Origin: Streptomyces sp. MST-110588
GTDB lineage: Bacteria > Actinomycetota > Actinomycetes > Streptomycetales > Streptomycetaceae
Length of the DNA stretch: 64,000 nt
Assembly (NCBI RefSeq): GCF_022695595.1
Contig: NZ_CP074380.1
Location: forward strand, 6,206,001-6,270,000
Reading direction: 5' to 3'
Shown here: positions 17,823 to 26,884 of the stretch, one piece after another
How positions within the stretch are numbered: position 1 is the stretch's first letter
How the letters are laid out: each line of letters starts with the position of its first letter
Program-made: the position numbers and the translations under genes
The notes under the pieces: model-generated
Database searches by the model: none
The model's input: only the letters and a program-made list of their open reading frames with translations
What the model was told of the DNA's origin: nothing

Positions 17823-18883
17823 GTCAGACTGGACCACACAACGACGTGGCAGAACACAACCTCCCCAGTGAGCGGGACGCGGCACACGGCTCCGCGGTGG
17901 ACACCGCGGACAACCCGTTCGCCGACCCGGGGCTGCCGCCCCACGAGCACCGTGCGCAGGACAACGACGAGCGGGCCGCCAAGCGTTCCGAGCGTGTGGT
18001 CGCCTTCCTGTTCACCCTGTCGATGCTCGCGACGATCGGCTTCATCGCCTCGTACGTGATCTTCCCGATCGACAAGATCGTCTACATCTGGCCGTTCGGT
18101 CACGTCAGCGCGCTGAACTTCTCGCTCGGCCTGACGCTCGGTGTGGCGCTCTTCTGCATCGGCGCCGGCGCGGTCCACTGGGCCCGTACGCTGATGTCGG
18201 ACGAGGAGGTCGCCGACGAGCGTCACCCGATCGAGGCGAGCCCCGAGGTCAAGGCCAAGGTCATGGAGGACTTCGCGCAGGGCGCGAAGGAGTCCGCGAT
18301 CGGCCGGCGCAAGCTGATCCGCAACACCATGTTCGGCGCGCTGGCCCTGGTGCCGCTCTCCGGTGTGGTGCTGCTGCGCGACCTGGGTCCGCTGCCGGAG
18401 AAGAAGCTGCGCACCACGAGCTGGAAGAAGGGCGTCCGGCTGGTCAACCAGTCCACCAACCTCCCGCTGCGTCCCGAGGACATCGCGGTCGGCTCGCTGA
18501 CCTTCGCCAAGCCCGAGGGCCTGGAGGAGGACGATCACGAGTTCCACTCGAAGATCGCCAAGGATGCCCTGATGCTCGTCCGGCTCCAGCCGGAGAACAT
18601 CAAGGACAAGCAGGAACTGGACTGGTCGCACGAAGGCATCGTGGCCTTCTCCAAGATCTGCACCCACGTCGGCTGCCCGATCAGCCTGTACGAGCAGCAG
18701 ACGCACCACGTGCTGTGCCCGTGCCACCAGTCGACCTTCGACCTCGCTGACGGCGGTCGCGTGATCTTCGGCCCGGCCGGTCACGCCCTGCCCCAGCTCC
18801 ACATCACGGTGAAGGACGGCTTCCTTGAGGCCGTAAGCGACTTCGCGGAGCCCGTCGGCCCGAGCTTCTGGGAGCGCGGATGA
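17819..18883 (+). CDS. qcrA: Rieske iron-sulfur subunit QcrA
   Basis: 354 residues, ATG 17819 overlapping the qcrC stop. Three N-terminal membrane helices, the third preceded by twin-Arg-like GRRKLIRN, then the Rieske domain with CTHVGC and CPCHQS ligating the [2Fe-2S] cluster. Actinobacterial QcrA needs both Sec and Tat for insertion of its three helices (shown in S. coelicolor, memory). The downstream ATGA overlap couples it to qcrB. Confidence 0.97.
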   Translation: MSQTGPHNDVAEHNLPSERDAAHGSAVDTADNPFADPGLPPHEHRAQDNDERAAKRSERVVAFLFTLSMLATIGFIASYVIFPIDKIVYIWPFGHVSALNFSLGLTLGVALFCIGAGAVHWARTLMSDEEVADERHPIEASPEVKAKVMEDFAQGAKESAIGRRKLIRNTMFGALALVPLSGVVLLRDLGPLPEKKLRTTSWKKGVRLVNQSTNLPLRPEDIAVGSLTFAKPEGLEEDDHEFHSKIAKDALMLVRLQPENIKDKQELDWSHEGIVAFSKICTHVGCPISLYEQQTHHVLCPCHQSTFDLADGGRVIFGPAGHALPQLHITVKDGFLEAVSDFAEPVGPSFWERG

Positions 18884-20517
18884 GTAACGAAACGAGTGCG
18901 ACCACCACGCGCCGCGGCCAGGCGCCGCGGGGTGAGCGGATCGCCGACTGGGCGGACGGCCGGCTGGGCATCTACAGCCTCGCCAAGGCCAACATGCGCA
19001 AGATCTTCCCGGACCACTGGTCCTTCATGCTGGGTGAGGTCTGCCTCTACACGTTCATCATCATCATCCTGACCGGTGTCTACCTGACGCTGTTCTTCCA
19101 CCCGAGCATGGCCGAGGTGACCTACCACGGCTCGTACGTGCCCATGCACGGGATCAGGATGACCCAGGCGTTCGAGTCGACGCTGGACATCAGCTTCGAC
19201 GTCCGCGGCGGTCTGCTCATCCGGCAGATCCACCACTGGGCGGCCGTGGTCTTCCTCGCGGCGATGATGATCCACATGATGCGGGTGTTCTTCACCGGCG
19301 CCTTCCGCAAGCCGCGTGAGGTCAACTGGCTCTTCGGCTTCCTGCTGCTGGTGCTCGGCATGTTCACCGGCTTCACCGGTTACTCGCTGCCGGACGACCT
19401 GCTCTCGGGCACCGGTGTCCGGTTCATCGAAGGTGTCATCCTGGCGATGCCGCTGGTCGGCTCGTACCTGCAGATGTTCATCTTCGGCGGGGAGTTCCCG
19501 GGGCACGACATCATCCCCAGGTTCTTCACCATCCACGTGCTGCTGCTGCCCGGCATCATGCTGGGCCTGCTGGTGGCGCACCTGATCCTGGTCTTCTACC
19601 ACAAGCACACGCAGTTCCCGGGTGCCGGCAAGACCAACAACAACGTGGTCGGCATGCCGCTGCTGCCGGTCTACATGGCCAAGGCCGGTGGCTTCTTCTT
19701 CCTGGTCTTCGGCGTCATCTCGGTGCTCGCTGCGGTCGCCAGCATCAACCCGGTGTGGGCCATCGGTCCCTACCGGCCCGACCAGGTCTCCACCGGCGCC
19801 CAGCCCGACTGGTACATGGGCTTCGCCGAGGGTCTGATCCGTGTCATGCCCGGCTGGGAGTGGAACTTCTGGGGCCACACCATCAACTTCGGTGTGCTGA
19901 TCCCGATCCTGATCTTCCCGCTGGTGCTGGTCGCGATCGCGGTCTACCCCTTCGTGGAGTCCTGGGTCACCGGTGACAAGCGCGAGCACCACATCCTGGA
20001 CCGCCCGCGCAACGTGCCGACCCGTACGGGCTTCGGTGTGGCCTGGCTGACCGCGTACTTCATCATGCTCATCGGTGGTGGAAACGACCTGTGGGCCACC
20101 CACTTCCACATGTCGATCAACGCGATCACCTGGTTCGTGCGGATCGGGTTCTTCGTGGGCCCGGTGATCGCCTTCATCGTGACCAAGCGGATCTGCCTGG
20201 GTCTGCAGCGGCGCGACCGCGACAAGGTGCTGCACGGCCGGGAGACCGGCATCATCAAGCGTCTGCCGCACGGTGAGTTCATCGAGGTGCACGAGCCGCT
20301 GCGGCAGGAGCAGCTCCACACGCTCACCCAGCACGAGCAGCCCAAGCCGCTGGACCTCGGCCCCGAGGTCGACGAGAACGGCGTGGAGCGCAAGATCAAG
20401 CGCACGCAGAAGCTGCGGGCCAAGCTCTCGAAGGGTTACTACGGCGAGGACAACGTCATCCCGAAGCCGACCGTCGAGGAGTACAAGGAGATCACCAGCG
20501 GCCACGGCCACCACTGA
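18880..20517 (+). CDS. qcrB: cytochrome b subunit QcrB
   Basis: 545 residues from ATG 18880, overlapping qcrA. Membrane cytochrome b with two b hemes; heme His pairs are visible in IRQIHHWAAVVFLAAMMIHMMR and in FTIHVLLLPGIMLGLLVAHL. The quinol-site PEWY-type motif is replaced by the actinobacterial form around QPDWYMGFAEG. The long C-terminal extension (about residues 440-545) is typical of actinobacteria. Oxidises menaquinol for the bcc-aa3 supercomplex. Two hairpins follow its stop. Confidence 0.97.
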   Translation: MSNETSATTTRRGQAPRGERIADWADGRLGIYSLAKANMRKIFPDHWSFMLGEVCLYTFIIIILTGVYLTLFFHPSMAEVTYHGSYVPMHGIRMTQAFESTLDISFDVRGGLLIRQIHHWAAVVFLAAMMIHMMRVFFTGAFRKPREVNWLFGFLLLVLGMFTGFTGYSLPDDLLSGTGVRFIEGVILAMPLVGSYLQMFIFGGEFPGHDIIPRFFTIHVLLLPGIMLGLLVAHLILVFYHKHTQFPGAGKTNNNVVGMPLLPVYMAKAGGFFFLVFGVISVLAAVASINPVWAIGPYRPDQVSTGAQPDWYMGFAEGLIRVMPGWEWNFWGHTINFGVLIPILIFPLVLVAIAVYPFVESWVTGDKREHHILDRPRNVPTRTGFGVAWLTAYFIMLIGGGNDLWATHFHMSINAITWFVRIGFFVGPVIAFIVTKRICLGLQRRDRDKVLHGRETGIIKRLPHGEFIEVHEPLRQEQLHTLTQHEQPKPLDLGPEVDENGVERKIKRTQKLRAKLSKGYYGEDNVIPKPTVEEYKEITSGHGHH

Positions 20518-20524
20518 TCTCCCC

Positions 20525-20540
20525 GCGCCCTACGGGGCGC
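20525..20540 (+). terminator. hairpin just after qcrB
   Basis: GCGCCC-TACG-GGGCGC, 6-bp stem with a TACG tetraloop, 7 nt after the qcrB stop. Probably a first, weaker terminator or an mRNA-protecting hairpin. Confidence 0.5.
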
Positions 20541-20562
20541 AGCAGTAAGTACGCCACCCTGA

Positions 20563-20591
20563 GGGCCCCGTCCGAACCCCGGACGGGGCCC
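20563..20591 (+). terminator. main terminator of the qcr operon
   Basis: GGGCCCCGTCCG (20563-20574) pairs with CGGACGGGGCCC (20580-20591), 12-bp perfect stem with a 5-nt loop, followed by CTTC. Lies between qcrB and trpD. Confidence 0.85.
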
Positions 20592-20654
20592 TTCGGCGTG
20601 CGCGGGGCCGGATAGGGTTGCCGCACGCAGGAGACGACCCCAGGAGCGTGGACC

Positions 20655-21719
20655 ATGAACGTCGTGACCCCGGCAGGCGGCGGCAGCGTGGCGGTCCGCA
20701 CCTGGCCGGACGTGCTCAACACCCTGCTGGAGGGGCGGGACCTGGCCGCCGACGACACCGCGTGGGCCATGGACCGCATCATGCGCGGCGAGGCCAGTGA
20801 CGCGCAGATCGCCGGGTTCGCGGTGGCGCTGCGGGCCAAGGGCGAGACGGTGGCGGAGATCTCCGGGCTCGTACGGGCCATGTACGGGCACGCGAACCTG
20901 ATCGAGGTGCCCGGTCCGAGCGTGGACATCGTGGGGACCGGCGGGGACGGCGCCAAGACCGTCAACATCTCCACCATGTCCTCGATCGTGGTGGCGGGGA
21001 CCGGGGCGAAGGTCGTCAAGCACGGCAACCGCGCGGCCTCCTCGGCCAGCGGCGCCTCCGACGTACTGGAAAAGCTGGGCGTCAATCTGGACCTGACGCC
21101 CCGGCGGGTGGTCCAGGTCGCCGCCGAGGCCGGCATCACCTTCTGCTTCGCCGTCAAGTTCCACCCCGCGCTGCGGCACGTGGCCGCCGCCCGGCGGGAG
21201 CTGGGGATCAGGACGACCTTCAACGTCCTGGGTCCGCTGACCAATCCGGCCAAGGTGACGGCCCAGGCGACCGGGGTCGCCGACGCCCGGATGGCGCCCA
21301 TCCTGGCCGGGGTGCTCGCCGAGCGCGGCTCCAGCGCACTGGTCTTCCGGGGGGACGACGGGCTGGACGAGCTGACGACGACGGCGACCTCCAAGGTGTG
21401 GGTGGTGCGCGACGGCGCCGTACGGGAGGAGTCCTTCGACCCGCGGGACGTGGGGATCGACCTGGTGCCGGTGGAGGCGCTGCGCGGCGCGGACGCCTCG
21501 TACAACGCGGACGTGGCGCGGCGGCTGCTGGCGGGCGAGCGGGGGCCCGTACGGGACGCGGTGCTGCTGAACTCGGCGGCGGCGCTGGTCGCGCTCGAAC
21601 CGGCGGACGGGCCGCTGACCGGGCAGCTCGCGGCGGGCATGGCCAGGGCGGCGGAATCGATCGACTCGGGAGCGGCCCGGCGGGCACTGGAGCGCTGGGT
21701 GGCCGCCAGCAACGCGTGA
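20655..21719 (+). CDS. trpD: anthranilate phosphoribosyltransferase TrpD
   Basis: 354 residues, ATG 20655 with AGGAG 8 nt upstream. Transfers phosphoribosyl from PRPP to anthranilate, second step of tryptophan synthesis. Motifs: PRPP loop [32 protein letters not shown], and the metal-binding [10 protein letters not shown]. It is not in a trp operon here; position after qcrB matches the mycobacterial order (trpD, Rv2192c, near qcrCAB; memory). An anthranilate synthase-type trpEG lies about 26 kb further on. Confidence 0.97.
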   Translation: MNVVTPAGGGSVAVRTWPDVLNTLLEGRDLAADDTAWAMDRIMRGEASDAQIAGFAVALRAKGETVAEISGLVRAMYGHANLIEVPGPSVDIVGTGGDGAKTVNISTMSSIVVAGTGAKVVKHGNRAASSASGASDVLEKLGVNLDLTPRRVVQVAAEAGITFCFAVKFHPALRHVAAARRELGIRTTFNVLGPLTNPAKVTAQATGVADARMAPILAGVLAERGSSALVFRGDDGLDELTTTATSKVWVVRDGAVREESFDPRDVGIDLVPVEALRGADASYNADVARRLLAGERGPVRDAVLLNSAAALVALEPADGPLTGQLAAGMARAAESIDSGAARRALERWVAASNA

Positions 21720-21813
21720 GTGTGCCGCCGCCCGTGGGGCGAGCGGGGCCGGGGCCCGTCCGGGATGCGGACGGGCCTTGCGCCTTCTTGATCGTGTGGC
21801 ATGATGCTGAACA

Positions 21814-21927
21814 GGTCACGAGTGACAGCGAACAGGCCCCGGCCCGCTGTCCGGCAACCCTCCGTCCGTGGCGGGGTGCCCCGGGTGATGACCAGGTCGC
21901 AGGCAGCGAGGTCTGCGGCAAGCGCGG
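21814..21927 (+). ncRNA. SAM-IV riboswitch
   Basis: The leader matches the actinobacterial SAM-IV consensus as I know it: GGTCACGAGTGACAGCG at the 5' end, the CCGGCAACCCTCC core, GGCGGGGTGCCCCGGGTGATG, closing TGACC pairing with the first GGTCA, then a second hairpin (GCAGGCAGCG to GTCTGCGGC) and GGCAAGCGCGG. It precedes a class V aminotransferase gene, a known SAM-IV context. Senses S-adenosylmethionine; expected to repress at high SAM. Confidence 0.9.
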
Positions 21928-21945
21928 ATCCCTCGCCAGGGATCC
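21926..21945 (+). promoter_or_regulatory. expression-platform hairpin after SAM-IV
   Basis: GGATCCCT-CGCC-AGGGATCC, an 8-bp perfect hairpin directly abutting the aptamer. Its CCCTC could alternatively pair with the GAGGG at about 21954, which lies before the short reading frame, so it may be the switching element. Terminator versus Shine-Dalgarno sequestration is not decided by sequence. Confidence 0.5.
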
Positions 21946-21970
21946 TGGTCCTTGAGGGAGTCCTCCTGTG

Positions 21971-21988
21971 ATGCAGCGAATGCGCTAG
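21971..21988 (+). CDS. possible 5-codon leader peptide MQRMR
   Basis: ATG CAG CGA ATG CGC TAG with an in-frame GTG just upstream (21968) and GAGGGAG about 12 nt earlier. Two of five codons are Met. It is followed by a GGGCC-TCC-GGCCC hairpin (21988-22000) and a long pyrimidine tract to about 22045. Translation-coupled attenuation is possible but speculative. Confidence 0.3.
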   Translation: MQRMR

Positions 21989-22110
21989 GGCCTCCGGCCC
22001 CGTTTCCCGTTTCTCCTTATCCCCTTTTTCTCTTTTCGCCGCTGCCGGCCCACCCCGCTTCCGCGTGCCTGCCCAGCGGCGAAGCAGCCCTGCCTTCACG
22101 GGAGTTCGCC

Positions 22111-23529
22111 ATGCCTGTTTCCGCTGCCGCCACCGACGCCGACGTCCGCGCTCCGCTGCCCGTGCTCGGGCGGGACGTCCTGGTCCCGCTGGTCACCGGC
22201 GGCGAGGTGGAGTACGCGGCGCTGGACGTCGCCGCCAGTGCCCCGGCGCTCCAGCGGGTCTGGGACGAGGTGGCCGCGTACGCCCCGTACTACGGCAGTG
22301 TGCACCGCGGGGCCGGGTACCTCTCGCAGCTCTCCACCGACCTGTTCGAGAACAGCCGCGCGGAGGTCGCCCGGTTCCTCGGCTGCCGCCCCGACGATCA
22401 GGTGATCTTCACCCGTTCGACGACCGACTCGCTGAACCTGCTGGCCACCGCCCTGCCCCGGGACGCCCGGGTCTTCGTCTTCGAGACCGAGCACCACGCC
22501 GCGCTGCTGCCCTGGGGGCGGCGCGCGGACGTCCGGGTGGACTGCCTGGACGCGCCGCGCAGCCCGCGGGAGGCGGTGGAGACGCTGGAGAAGGCGCTGG
22601 CGGCGCGCGATCCGTACGGCACCGCTCTGGTGTGTGTGACGGGCGCCTCGAACGTGACCGGTGAGCTGTGGCCCGTACAGGAGCTGGCAGCGGCGGCGCA
22701 CGCGCACGGCGCGCGGATCGTGCTGGACGCGGCCCAACTGGCGCCGCACCACCCCCTGGACATCGCCGCGCTGGACGTGGACTGGGTGGCCTTCTCCGGG
22801 CACAAGCTGTACGCCCCGTTCGGCGCGGGCGTGCTGGCCGGCCGCGCGGACTGGCTCCAGGAGGCCGAACCGTACCTCGCGGGCGGCGGCGCCAGCCGTA
22901 CGGTCACCCGGCGCCCGGACGGCGGCGTGGATGTCCGGTGGCACACCACCGCCGCCCGGCACGAGGCCGGCTCACCGAACGTCATCGGCGTCCACGCCGT
23001 CGCCGCCGCCTGCCGGACGCTGACCGAAGCGGGCTTCGAGGGCCTCCTCGCCCGCGAGCAGCGGCTGGTGGAGCGGGTGCGGCAGGGGCTGGCGCGGGTG
23101 CCCGGCGTGCGGGTGCTGTCGCTGTTCGGGGACGACGCCCCGCGGGTGGGTGTCCTGTCCTTCGTCGTGGAGGGCTGGCACAGCGGGCACCTGGCGGCGG
23201 CGCTCTCGGCGGAGTACGGGATCGGGGTGCGCGACGGGCTGTTCTGCGCGCATCCGCTCGTACGGATCCTGCTGGGGGGCGCGCCCGGGGAGCCGGCGCA
23301 GTGCGGTGCGCCGGCGCCGGATGCCGCAGCCGCCGCAGCGGACACGGCGGGTCCGGGGGCCTCGCTCGACGCGGTACGGGTCAGCTTCGGCGCCGGCACC
23401 CCGGACGAGCACGTGGAGCGGTTCCTGCGCGCCGTACAGGAGCTGGTGAGCGACGGCGCCCGGTGGAACTACCGCACCGTGGACGGGCGCTGCGTGCCGG
23501 ACACCGCCGCGGTCGCCTCCTCGGCCTGA
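22111..23529 (+). CDS. class V aminotransferase / cysteine desulfurase-like PLP enzyme
   Basis: 472 residues from ATG 22111 (GGGAG upstream). Class V fold: GSVHRGAGYLSQLSTD, FTRSTTDSLNLLA, EHHAALLPW, DAAQLAPHHPLD, and the PLP lysine in SGHKLYAPFG. The active-site Cys loop of true NifS enzymes is not clear. The C-terminal part is extended (insert rich in Ala around residue 400). A SAM-IV riboswitch controls it, pointing to sulfur amino acid metabolism, perhaps cysteine or methionine turnover. A long leader of about 180 nt separates aptamer and start. Substrate unknown. Confidence 0.88.
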   Translation: MPVSAAATDADVRAPLPVLGRDVLVPLVTGGEVEYAALDVAASAPALQRVWDEVAAYAPYYGSVHRGAGYLSQLSTDLFENSRAEVARFLGCRPDDQVIFTRSTTDSLNLLATALPRDARVFVFETEHHAALLPWGRRADVRVDCLDAPRSPREAVETLEKALAARDPYGTALVCVTGASNVTGELWPVQELAAAAHAHGARIVLDAAQLAPHHPLDIAALDVDWVAFSGHKLYAPFGAGVLAGRADWLQEAEPYLAGGGASRTVTRRPDGGVDVRWHTTAARHEAGSPNVIGVHAVAAACRTLTEAGFEGLLAREQRLVERVRQGLARVPGVRVLSLFGDDAPRVGVLSFVVEGWHSGHLAAALSAEYGIGVRDGLFCAHPLVRILLGGAPGEPAQCGAPAPDAAAAAADTAGPGASLDAVRVSFGAGTPDEHVERFLRAVQELVSDGARWNYRTVDGRCVPDTAAVASSA

Positions 23530-23606
23530 GCGGGCGGGCGGCACAGCCGGGCATCCGGACGGCCGGGCCCGGCGGCGGGGACCCGGAAGCGGCTCAGGAA
23601 CGTGCC

Positions 23607-23888
23607 TCAGGAGTCCAGGCCGATGGCGAAGGCCGCCTCCAGGTCGTGCTGGGAGTACGTACGGAAGGCGATGTGGGTCTCCGTGGCGGCCACCCCCGGC
23701 ACCTTGCTGATCCGGCCGGGGATGACCTCGGCCAGGTCGTCGTGGCGGGCCACCCGCACCATCGCGATCAGGTCGTGCGCGCCGGTGACCGAGTAGACCT
23801 CGCTGACGCCCTCCAGCGCGGCGATCTTCTCCGCGATCTCCGGAATCCGGTCCACGCTGGTCTTGATGAGCACGATCGCGGTGATCAC
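23607..23888 (-). CDS. stand-alone Lrp/AsnC ligand-binding (RAM) domain protein
   Basis: 93 residues with only the alpha/beta RAM fold (MITAIVLIKTSVDRIPEIAEKI, VTGAHDLIAMVRV, VPGVAATETHIAF) and no helix-turn-helix. Such small proteins form rings that bind amino acids and may modulate a full-length Lrp regulator. GTG 23888 overlaps the stop of the rhomboid gene as GTGA, so the two are co-translated. Ligand unknown. Confidence 0.88.
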   Translation of the reverse strand: MITAIVLIKTSVDRIPEIAEKIAALEGVSEVYSVTGAHDLIAMVRVARHDDLAEVIPGRISKVPGVAATETHIAFRTYSQHDLEAAFAIGLDS

Positions 23889-24670
23889 GGCTGGCTCTCT
23901 CCCTCGGTCGCCTGTTCCTGCGGGCCCACCCTACCGGGGGCGTCCGCTGCCTTTGCCGCCGGAACGTACCTCCTGCGGTAGCGCACCCACGCGTACGTGA
24001 ACCCCAGCGCGAAGCCCACGACGTGCGCGAGGTAGGCCACGCCGGGCCCGGTGGGGTCGCGCTGGGCCGCCATCCACTGGAGGAAGAACCAGAAGAGCAG
24101 CACGATCCAGGCGGGGAAGCGCAGCGGCAGGAAGAACAGGAACGGGTAGAGGCTGGTGACCCGTGCCCGGGGGAAGAGATACAAGAAGGCCCCCAGGACC
24201 CCGGAGATGGAGCCGGAGGCGCCGACCAGGGTCTGGCCCGACGCGGCGTGCGCGGCGGCGTAGCCCAGCAGCGCCAGGTAGCCGGTCAGGACGTAGAAGG
24301 CCGCGAAGGCAACCCGGCCCATCCGCGCCTCGGCCATGCCGCCGAAGACGTGGAGGAAGAGGATGTTGCCCAGCAGGTGCAGCCAGCTCCCGTGGACGAA
24401 CAGCGCGGTCAGCGGGGTGATCAGGGCCCGCGGGTCGCCGCTCCACAGGTCGCGGGGGATCACGCCCCAGTGGGCGAAGTACGCGGTCTGGGCCTGCAGC
24501 AGGGCGCCGGGGTCGGTGGGGGACCCGTTCAGGCCCGAGGCGGGGCCCATGACGAAGACGACGCAGCAGACGGCGATCAGGACATTGGTCATCCTGGAGA
24601 ACGCGGCCCGGATCTGACGCGGCGACCGGGGAAAGAGGGAGGACAGCGAGGACAGCGACGGGACCGTCAT
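23885..24670 (-). CDS. rhomboid family intramembrane serine protease
   Basis: 261 residues from ATG 24670. Six or seven membrane helices; catalytic Ser in GASGSISG and catalytic His in YLAHVVGFALG. Conserved HGSWLHLLGNILFLHVFGG in the L1/TM2 region. Cleaves membrane protein segments in the bilayer; substrates unknown in Streptomyces. No Shine-Dalgarno is clear, so the start may lie slightly upstream. Followed by the overlapping AsnC-domain gene. Confidence 0.9.
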   Translation of the reverse strand: MTVPSLSSLSSLFPRSPRQIRAAFSRMTNVLIAVCCVVFVMGPASGLNGSPTDPGALLQAQTAYFAHWGVIPRDLWSGDPRALITPLTALFVHGSWLHLLGNILFLHVFGGMAEARMGRVAFAAFYVLTGYLALLGYAAAHAASGQTLVGASGSISGVLGAFLYLFPRARVTSLYPFLFFLPLRFPAWIVLLFWFFLQWMAAQRDPTGPGVAYLAHVVGFALGFTYAWVRYRRRYVPAAKAADAPGRVGPQEQATEGESQP

Positions 24671-24911
24671 GAAGTGATCATGGCGCAATAGGGCCAATCG
24701 GGACAGAGCGCCTCGCCGCGTCCCGCGTCGCGGGCGGGGCCCGCACCCGGGCACCACCAGGCCGTAGGGTAACGGGCAGAACCTCGCGTACTTCTTTGTT
24801 CACGTACTCCCGCAGTCCGACGGCGCACCGCGTGGAAGCACGGGGACAACAGAGACACAGCACGGGCACCAGTTCGACGAGCGCGACGAAACGACGAAAG
24901 AGGGCGACACC

Positions 24912-25151
24912 ATGGCTGTTCCCCCGCCGACGGATCAGACCCGGTGGCGCTGCACCCTGTGCGGCAACCTCACGCGTTTCGACGTCACGCGCCGCTCCCA
25001 GGTCGTGGAGTACGTGCACCTCGACCTGGCCGGGGAGGCCAAGGTGGAGGAGCGCGAGGTCCTCAGTGAGAGCATCGAGTCCGTTCGCTGCCGCTGGTGC
25101 GACGCGGTCGACCGGATCGAACTGGTCGCGCGGCCGGGCGCGAGCGCCTGA
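24912..25151 (+). CDS. small zinc-ribbon protein
   Basis: 79 residues. Two CxxC pairs (RCTLCGN near residue 14 and RCRWCDA near residue 60) form a probable zinc ribbon around a basic and acidic middle (DVTRRSQVVEYVHLDL). Conserved in Streptomyces and relatives by memory. GAGGG lies upstream of ATG 24912. The gap to the NYN nuclease gene is 30 nt, so they may share a transcript. Nucleic-acid or protein binding is a guess. Confidence 0.8.
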   Translation: MAVPPPTDQTRWRCTLCGNLTRFDVTRRSQVVEYVHLDLAGEAKVEEREVLSESIESVRCRWCDAVDRIELVARPGASA

Positions 25152-25181
25152 GACAGCGCCAGAGATCGGAGCGACGCAGCA

Positions 25182-26558
25182 GTGGTGGAACGTCCAGATG
25201 GGCAGACGGGGGCGGGGCACGACGCCGAGGCCGGTGCGGCCGAGGCCGACGAGGTGCTCGACCGGCCGCTGCCCGAGGGCGTACGGCGCCGGGTCGTGGC
25301 GCTGACCGCGGAATCCTTCGGCGGCCTGACGGTCGCCGAACTTCCGCCGCCGTTGCGGCAGTATGCCCGGTTCACCCCCTCCCGCCGGGCGAAGTTCGCG
25401 GGCAACGCCATGGCGGCGGCGCTGGAGGGCGACGCGGTCTTCCGGCAGCGGATCGCCGGCCGGGTCCGCCTGGCCCACCCGGAGCTGGCCGAGGCGCTGG
25501 ACAACGGCACCCCGCCCGCCGCCGCCGACCCCCTGGACGTCGCGGCGGCGGCTTATGTGCTGCGCCCGCAGGGGTGGGTCAAGCTCGTCGAGGCGGCGGG
25601 CGAGGAGGCCCAGCGGGCGAGCGCCGAGCGGGCGGGCGAGGAGGCCGAGCGCGAGCTGTCCCGGCTCCGGGAGGAGCTGGCGCAGGCGCGCGCCCAGGCC
25701 CGTACGGACGCCGAGCGGACCCGCGGGGACCTGGAGACGCTGCGCAGGGAGAACGAGGCGCTGCGGCGCAAGCTGCGCAGTGCGCTGAACGACGTACGGC
25801 GCGGTGAGGCGGCGGTACGCAAGACCGAGGCCGAGCTGGAGTCCGTACGGGCCGCCGCGGCGGCGGAGAAGACGAGCGCGGACAGCGAGGTACGGCGGCT
25901 CAAGGCCCGGGTCGCGGAGGCCGAGGCGGTCCTGGAGACCGGCCGGCGGGCCGCCCGCGAGGGGCGCAGCGTGGAGGACATGCGGCTGCGGCTGCTGCTG
26001 GACACGGTCCTGGACGCGGCACAGGGGCTGCGCCGCGAACTGGCGCTGCCGCCCGCCAGCATGCACCCGGCGGACACCGTCGACGCGGTGACGCCGGGCA
26101 AGATGACGCCCAAGGACATCGCCACCCGCGCCCTGTCCGAGACCGACCCGGCGCTGCTGGACCAGCTTCTGGCCCTGCCGCAGGCCCACTTGGTCGTCGA
26201 CGGCTACAACGTGACCAAGACCGGCTATCCCACGATGCCGCTGGACAAGCAGCGGCTGCGGCTGCTGGGGGGACTGGCGGTACTGGCCGCGCAGACGGGC
26301 GCGGAGATGACGTGCGTCTTCGACGGCGCGGAGCTGGCGGCGCCGGTGCTGCTCGCGCCGCCGCGCGGGGTGCGGGTGCTGTTCAGTAAACCGGGTGTGA
26401 CGGCGGACGAGTTGATCCGCCAGCTCGTACGGGCCGAGCCGCCCGGCCGCCCGGTGGTCGTGGTCTCCACGGACCGCGAGGTGGCGGACGGGGTGGCCAA
26501 GGCGGGGGCGCGGCCGGTCGCATCGGCCCTGCTGCTCAAGCGGCTTGCCCGTACCTGA
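25182..26558 (+). CDS. NYN (PIN-like) domain RNase with coiled coil
   Basis: 458 residues from GTG 25182. The N-terminal helical part (residues 1-140) is followed by a long coiled coil (about 140-280, SRLREELAQARAQ heptads, LRRENEALRRKLR). The C-terminal 170 residues are a NYN/YacP-type nuclease: LVVDGYNVTKTGYP, CVFDGAEL, KPGVTADELI, and VVSTDREVADGVA supply the acidic metal site. Related to B. subtilis Rae1/YacP endoribonucleases. Likely RNA turnover. Confidence 0.88.
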   Translation: MVERPDGQTGAGHDAEAGAAEADEVLDRPLPEGVRRRVVALTAESFGGLTVAELPPPLRQYARFTPSRRAKFAGNAMAAALEGDAVFRQRIAGRVRLAHPELAEALDNGTPPAAADPLDVAAAAYVLRPQGWVKLVEAAGEEAQRASAERAGEEAERELSRLREELAQARAQARTDAERTRGDLETLRRENEALRRKLRSALNDVRRGEAAVRKTEAELESVRAAAAAEKTSADSEVRRLKARVAEAEAVLETGRRAAREGRSVEDMRLRLLLDTVLDAAQGLRRELALPPASMHPADTVDAVTPGKMTPKDIATRALSETDPALLDQLLALPQAHLVVDGYNVTKTGYPTMPLDKQRLRLLGGLAVLAAQTGAEMTCVFDGAELAAPVLLAPPRGVRVLFSKPGVTADELIRQLVRAEPPGRPVVVVSTDREVADGVAKAGARPVASALLLKRLART

Positions 26559-26884
26559 CGCGCACGCGGACGGAGGCGGGATGTGCGTACGGGGGGGCGC
26601 GTGCGGCGCGTACCGGAATCCGATGTTTCGTATCTGAGCGTCAAATGTCCGTTACTGCCAGTGTGCTGTTGGTAAAGGATGGGGCTCCTGACGCAGATTT
26701 TTCTCCTGAGGATTTGAAGGGATCACAACTCGGTTACTAAGGTCATGCCTCAATCCTTCATGCAGGTGATCGTCCACCCGGGACGAACAGTGAAGGAACC
26801 GCCGAGTCCGCGCCGTTCACGCGGAGCCGGGGTCTTGCCACCCCCTTCCCGGTAGGCGGCTGGAGGAAGAAGGAGCTCGCCTTC
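26559..26884. other. intergenic leader region before the first NlpC/P60 gene
   Basis: 326 bp. AT-richer sequence around 26640-26750 (TTTTTCTCC, TTGAAG, TTACTAAGG) is the likely promoter area, followed by a structured leader annotated separately as a c-di-AMP riboswitch. No gene. Confidence 0.6.
26755..26875 (+). ncRNA. ydaO-type cyclic di-AMP riboswitch
   Basis: Structured leader 10 nt before the gene. It holds CCTTCA (26755-26760) facing TGAAGG (26791-26796), the conserved CCGCCGAGTCCG with a matching CGGAGCCGGGG, then GGTAGGCGGCTGGAGGAAG. These match the ydaO/yuaA class seen before cell-wall hydrolase and rpf genes in Streptomyces. c-di-AMP binding normally switches such genes off. Boundaries are approximate. 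Confidence 0.75.

Noticed and set aside
21952..22110. Upstream in-frame extension of the class V enzyme from a TTG codon at 21952
   Set aside because: It would run through the riboswitch platform and the pyrimidine tract; the ATG at 22111 has a proper Shine-Dalgarno and starts the recognisable domain.
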